Source of the DNA: a bacterium
GTDB taxonomy: Bacteria; Actinomycetota; Actinomycetes; Actinomycetales; Actinomycetaceae
Direction of reading: 5' to 3'
DNA length: 7,103 nt
NCBI GenBank assembly: GCA_030544165.1
Contig: JAUNRP010000107.1
Span: forward strand, 1-7,103
The translations under genes and the position numbers were made by a program. Below are positions 1 to 4,900 of the stretch, piece after piece. Each line of letters begins with the position of its first letter. The stretch's first letter is position 1. The notes under the pieces were generated by a model. The model saw only the letters and a program-made list of their open reading frames with translations, was not told where the DNA came from and did not search any database.

Positions 1-35
1 ACGGCAGCAGCGCCCTCACCACCGGTGAGCGGGAG
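1..35 (-). other. LPLTG cell-wall sorting signal of the major pilin (incomplete)
   Basis: Reading the minus strand, codons 619-623 give Leu-Pro-Leu-Thr-Gly, followed by Gly-Glu-Gly-Ala-Ala-Ala-Val at the window edge. This is the start of a canonical sortase recognition signal, where sortase cleaves between Thr and Gly. The hydrophobic segment and positively charged tail that complete the signal lie beyond base 1. Confidence 0.95.
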
Positions 36-1889
36 GTTGTTGCCGAAGTTGTCTTGCTGGTTGACGATCTCACGCATGTCGGTGAGATCGATCTGCTTGG
101 CGGCACCCACCTGCGTCAGGCGGAACAGCTCCGGCTCGGCGAGGAGCTGGTAGCCATCCGGAGCCTTGGTCTCAACCAGGCAGTACTGTCGCTCGCCGAA
201 CCTCTGGCTGTACTCGAGACCGCTGTAATACCCGTCGTTGGTGCCGTTGGGCGGCACGTCAGTCTCGGGGTCCGGCATGTAGAGGCCATCGTTGTACCAG
301 TTGGAGATACCGAGCATCCGGGTGGAGACGCCGTAGCCCGTGGCATCCGTCTCGAAGGTGTCGAGCGGGTCACCGAAGGTGGCCGGAATGCAGGTGTAGT
401 CCCACACCAAATTGCCGTCCTCGTCGAGCTCCGGATCGCCATCTTCTTCAAACACCTGAGTGGCGGTCGCGCGGTACACCTCGAAGATTGCGCCCTCGAG
501 CGCCACGGGGTCGGCTCCGGTCTCACCGGTCTTGAAGATCTCGATGTAGCCGTACTTGGTGATCACCTCGTTGGTGGGGTCACCCGGAGGCTCCTCGGTG
601 GGGGGCTCATCCTCGGTCGGAGGCGTGGGCGGAGTGCCTCCTTCACCTGGAACTGGTCCCGGGATCGTGATGGCCTGGTTCTTGATCTCGCCATCCTCGG
701 GCAGGCTCACCACCTCGGCGGTGTACGTCACGGAGATAGTGAAGGGCTCGATGCCGTCCTGACCGGAGTGGTGCTGGGCTACCTTGTGCAGGCCAGCTGT
801 TGTGAATACAACCTCGACAACGGTGCGTCCGCCGCGATCGGCTGGAAGGACCACATAGTCCTCAACTTCTTGAAGTACCGTGTCTTGATCGGAAATGCCG
901 TCGTGGGTCCCTCCGGGCTCAACGGGTGAGACTGCTGCAACCCGAGTCACTACGATGTTCCCCAGCGCGGGATCAAAGGAGTCCCAAACAGAGAATTCTC
1001 CGAGGTCCCAGCCGTCGATGGTGCCGTCGGGCCCGGTCAGGAGGCCATCAGGGCCCTCGGCATCCGGGTCGCGCGGGGCGCCCACCACGTCACCGTAGTT
1101 CGGGACCACACCACTCACGGTGTAGGTGAGCACATCACCGATCGCAACGCCATCTTCGTCAACTTCAGGGTCACTGGTATCGGCATCGTTGACGGACTTG
1201 TGCGGCTTCTCGGTGATCGTGTTCTTCGGGTACACGTAGACGTCGTACATCCAGGATTCGCGGGGGCCCGGGTCCGTCATCGGAAGCGTCACGAAGAACG
1301 GCTGGGCGCCCACGATGTTCGCCACCGGCACCACATTCCCTGCGGGATCAGTGATCACGCGAACCCCGTTAACCACGCTGCCCGAGGTCGCCAGGTTCTC
1401 CACCACGTAGTAGAGGCCCACGGAGATGGTGAAGTCTGCCAGACCGTCTGAGTCGGTGGCCTCGGTGCCCACATGGGAGAGCCGGAAGGTCTCGCCGCCC
1501 GCTTGGAACACGAAGTTGTTGCCAGGGCTGGCCACGGTTGCGCCCCGCACGGCGTTCGCCTGCTCCCAGCCCACGTTGGTGGTCAGGTCCACATCCTCCC
1601 AATCGAGCTCACCTTCGTCATTGGTGGTCCAGATCTGGACCCGGTAGAGATCGAAGTTGATTCCCGGGAAAACCGGATTCTCAATCTCAGGCTGCTCGGT
1701 GCCATTGTTCGGAAGACCCGCCACCGGACCGACGTGCTTGTACACATTCAGAGTGACGGTGGCATCTTCGTCGATGAGCGGATAGGCGGGGCTATCCTGC
1801 GCAGTGGCCATTGTCGCCGGCACGAGTGCCAGCGTGGCCGCCGCCGCGATCGCGAGAGCCCTTGCGAGCCCTCTGGGTGTAGTCCTCAT
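1..1889 (-). CDS. Major (shaft) pilin, SpaA/FimA/SpaH-type, LPLTG-anchored; C-terminus cut by window edge
   Basis: Shaft subunit of a sortase-assembled pilus. I translated this frame by hand; 629 codons are visible and no stop is reached. ATG at 1889 follows a good Shine-Dalgarno. Residues 1-30 are a signal peptide (basic n-region, Ala/Leu core, probable cleavage after Ala-Thr-Ala30). Residues 31 to about 225 form the N-terminal domain, ending in the pilin motif WMYDVYVYPKN; Lys222 is the expected acceptor for class C sortase polymerisation. A D2-type fimbrial isopeptide domain follows (about 231-410; Lys231, GDVLTYTV at 251-258, NQA with Asn404), then a Pro/Glu/Gly linker (about 411-440). 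The C-terminal CNA_B/prealbumin domain (about 445-612) has Lys453, E-box YCLVETKAPDGY (Glu573) and Asn610 as likely isopeptide residues. Cys500 and Cys570 may form a disulfide, as in Corynebacterium SpaA. LPLTG is at 619-623; the membrane segment and basic tail lie outside the window. It follows the larger pilin gene by 102 bp, probably in one operon. Confidence 0.94.
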   Translation of the reverse strand, partial: MRTTPRGLARALAIAAAATLALVPATMATAQDSPAYPLIDEDATVTLNVYKHVGPVAGLPNNGTEQPEIENPVFPGINFDLYRVQIWTTNDEGELDWEDVDLTTNVGWEQANAVRGATVASPGNNFVFQAGGETFRLSHVGTEATDSDGLADFTISVGLYYVVENLATSGSVVNGVRVITDPAGNVVPVANIVGAQPFFVTLPMTDPGPRESWMYDVYVYPKNTITEKPHKSVNDADTSDPEVDEDGVAIGDVLTYTVSGVVPNYGDVVGAPRDPDAEGPDGLLTGPDGTIDGWDLGEFSVWDSFDPALGNIVVTRVAAVSPVEPGGTHDGISDQDTVLQEVEDYVVLPADRGGRTVVEVVFTTAGLHKVAQHHSGQDGIEPFTISVTYTAEVVSLPEDGEIKNQAITIPGPVPGEGGTPPTPPTEDEPPTEEPPGDPTNEVITKYGYIEIFKTGETGADPVALEGAIFEVYRATATQVFEEDGDPELDEDGNLVWDYTCIPATFGDPLDTFETDATGYGVSTRMLGISNWYNDGLYMPDPETDVPPNGTNDGYYSGLEYSQRFGERQYCLVETKAPDGYQLLAEPELFRLTQVGAAKQIDLTDMREIVNQQDNFGNNLPLTGGEGAAA

Positions 1890-1894
1890 GGTGT

Positions 1895-1900
1895 TCCTTT
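1895..1900 (-). promoter_or_regulatory. Ribosome binding site of the major pilin gene
   Basis: The minus strand reads AAAGGA, then five bases (ACACC), then ATG at 1889. This supports the chosen start, which also gives a clean signal peptide. The AGGA could pair with a TCCT three bases upstream (TCCT-GAA-AGGA), a small hairpin that could mask the site. That pairing is short, so any role in translation control is only a possibility. Confidence 0.8.
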
Positions 1901-1906
1901 CAGGAG

Positions 1907-1923
1907 AGCCGGTGATTCCGGCT
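1907..1923 (-). other. Intercistronic stem-loop just upstream of the major pilin RBS
   Basis: The minus strand reads AGCCGG-AATCA-CCGGCT, a perfect 6-bp stem with a 5-base loop. It ends six bases before the Shine-Dalgarno AAAGGA. No U-tract follows, so it is not a canonical intrinsic terminator. In the transcript it would lie in the leader of the major pilin coding region, where it could affect mRNA stability or translation. Confidence 0.5.
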
Positions 1924-1964
1924 GTTGTGGTGAGGTATTCAGTTGTTCACGCCGCCGTCGAGGT

Positions 1965-1987
1965 GGCGCGCTCCGGGTGCCGGCGCC
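1965..1987 (-). other. GC-rich inverted repeat after the large pilin stop codon
   Basis: Five-base arms GGCGC/GCGCC enclose a further CCGG-CAC-CCGG pairing, so the segment beginning a few bases after the TAG stop at 1994-1992 can fold into a GC-rich hairpin with a bulge. No run of U residues follows. It might act as a weak or partial terminator, or as an RNA 3' stabiliser between the two pilin genes. The strong local GC content makes chance pairing quite possible. Confidence 0.35.
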
Positions 1988-1991
1988 GTGG

Positions 1992-4900
1992 CTATGTCAG
2001 CGCATGCCGCCCGGGAGACTTGGTGGGTGTTCGGACGGAGAAGAACAGGCCGGTCCCCACGAGGAGGAGCCCTGCGAGTGCGAAAGCAGTAGTGCCCTCG
2101 CCGCCTGCCTGGGGCAGTTCTCCACCCGGGAGGTTGATCACGTCCAGCTGGAAGGCAGCGCCCTCCTCGCCCGAGACCGTAATGGTGGGATTCGCCTCCG
2201 GATCGGTCAGGACGATTCCTGTGGTAGTGAGTTCGAACTCCACCGGTGCGGGCAGGAGCTGGAATCCCACCGGGGCGCGGGTCTCCACCAACCAGTAGGT
2301 GGCCGGAACAGGGAGCTCACTCGAGGTGAACCGTGGTCCGTTCGTGGTGTCGACGGTGATGCCGTTCTCGAGCGGCTCGGCGCCCTCCACCGTGGGATCG
2401 GTGTCGAAGAGGACGAACGACGCACCGTCCAGAGCGCAGAGCGGGAGACTGGCGTCGCAGTGCTCCGCCTGCTTCAAGAGGGTGAAGGGCCGCACCGGCG
2501 GCTCGACCGGCACGCACGCATCGTTGTTGTCCGGCCCATCGGTATCGCCATCCATGGTCACGAGGTTGAAGAAGCCGCCTGCGGCCGGATTGCCCGCACC
2601 CTCGGTCTCACAGGTTCCCGCGTTCTCCCAGTCCACGGTGCCCAGGTCGGGCGCAACGGCGGTCACCGTGACGTAGTAGTACGCGGTGGCATCCTTCAGC
2701 ATGTTCGCGGTCCCCGCCGGGATCGTGAAGGTGTGGGTTGCAACCAGACCTGCACCAGGCTGCGATTCGAATACCAGGTCCCCTTCACCCACCGCGGATC
2801 CGAGCCGGATGCTGGTGAGTTCGAACCCTGCAGGCAGGGTCACGGTGTCGTTGATCGCCGGGTGCGTTCCGGGGGCGTTGCCGTTGTTGGTGACCTCGAT
2901 CCGGTAGTGGACCGTGACAGCTCCGTCATCGCCCACCCGCACGGTCGCGCCGGTGGTGCCAGGCGCTGCCCAATCGACGACGGCGCCGTCCTCGTCATAC
3001 TCTGCGGGCGCGGCCTTGTTGACCCTGAAGGTGGGAGGAGTGGTCTCAACGCACGCCTCGTTGTTCTCCTCACCGTCCGTATCGCCCGGCATGGTCACCT
3101 TGTTGCGGAATCCCCCGGTGAACGGTTCGCCGTCGACCGCCTCGCACTCCCCTGCGGCCGGCCAGTCTGCAGTGGCAGGCAAAGGTGCCACCGCAGTGAC
3201 GACGATTTTGAAGGTCCGCGAGGAGGCGTCCGTCGGGGTGGGAAGGCCTGCGGCGAGCGGGACTGCGGGCAGCGTGAAGGTGCCGTCCTGGGCCACGGTG
3301 ACGGGGTCGTCGTCGACGGTGACGGACTGGACCTCGAACCCTGCGGGGAGGGTGAGGGTGTCGGTGATCTCTGGGGAGGTGCCGGCGGTCTCGCCCGTGT
3401 TGCGGACGGTGACGTGGTAGGTGAGCGTGACGGTGCGGCCGTCCTCGTTCACCTCGACGGGGTCGCCGATGCCGCCGGGCTCGCCGCCCTCCGCCCGCTT
3501 CTCGACGGAGAACTTCACCCACTGCACGGGGATACAGGCGATGTTGTCCTCGATGGGGATGTCCGTGTACGTGAGGTCCTCACCTGCGAGGGAGGTGACG
3601 TTCGGGATGCCGGAGGCGGTGGAGGTGTACGGGTGGCCACCCGGCGAGGTGTTGGATTCGCAGACTCCGAGGGACTGGGCGTTCTGGTCGTAGACGGTGC
3701 CAGTCCCGGTGGATGCCGCATCGAGATTGAGCCGGAGCGGGATGTCGATCCGGAAGCTGTAGGAGGCGCCGTCTGGGAGGTCCGCGATGGAGGTTGCGAG
3801 GACGGCGCCCTGGTGCAGTTGGTCTCGGGTGAGGGTTGCCGGGACGTCGTTGGCGGTTCCCGCAGTGCCGAGCCGGGTCACCGTTGCGGTCCGGTCTCCG
3901 TCCCACACGATTCCGTCCGGAACCCTGAACCGATCGGTGATCTCGCCGGTGGTGGTGGCAAAGCCGGAGGTGTTGGTGACGGTGACGGTGTAGCTCGCGA
4001 TGAAGCGGCCCTCGGCATCGGGGATGATCGTCTGCCCGATGTGGGGGTTGGCCTCGGTGGGGGTGGTGGCGGTCTTGACGATGTGGACCTTGGGGATCTT
4101 GGTGTTCTTCACCCGGCAGGTGATGTTGTCTCCGGTCTTTACCGTGATCTGGCCACCATCTACGGCGATGGGCTGGTTGGCGCTGGTCACGCACGACCAC
4201 TCGGCGTACTGGCGGTACTGGCCGGCCGTGGAGTGGTTGCCCTGCTCGTGGAGAAGGTAGGTGCCGGGGAGCACGCGGCCGGAGGCTGCGGTGGCGCCCG
4301 AGGTGGGCGAGGAGCCGGAGATGGTGCTGGGGCCGAAGGCCGAGAGGGTGAAGTACTGGGAATCAGCGGGGATGGTGCCCACCGTCTGCCCGGCCTCGTT
4401 GACGATCTCCTTGATGAGGGTGAGTTGCGCCGGGGCTTCCACGGGTGCGCAGGCGTCGTTGTTGTTGGGGCCGTCTTGGTCGTTGGCCATGGTGACGCGG
4501 TTGAAGAAGCCCCCGTGGGCGGGATTGCCCACGCCCGAGGTGTCACACCGGCCCGCTTCGGTCCAGTTCACCGCGTTCAGGTCAGGGGCGCGCGCAGTGA
4601 GGGTGACCCGATAGGTCCTGCTGATGGGATCCGTGGCTCCGGTGGGGTCCAGACGTGCGGACGGGATGGTGAACGATGGCGGGTTCGGCTGGCTGACGCC
4701 ATTCAGCGCCAGGCCCTCGAGGGTGAAGCCGGCCGGAACACGTGCGGTATCGGTGATCGCGGGGAACTGGCCGGCCTCTGTGCCCACTGCGGTGACGGTC
4801 ACCAGGTAGTCGATGGTGACGGAGCCATCGGGGTTGATGACGCGGGGCTGGCCGGGGATGGAGCCCTCAGCGCCGTTGACGGGCTGGATAGAGCCATCGG

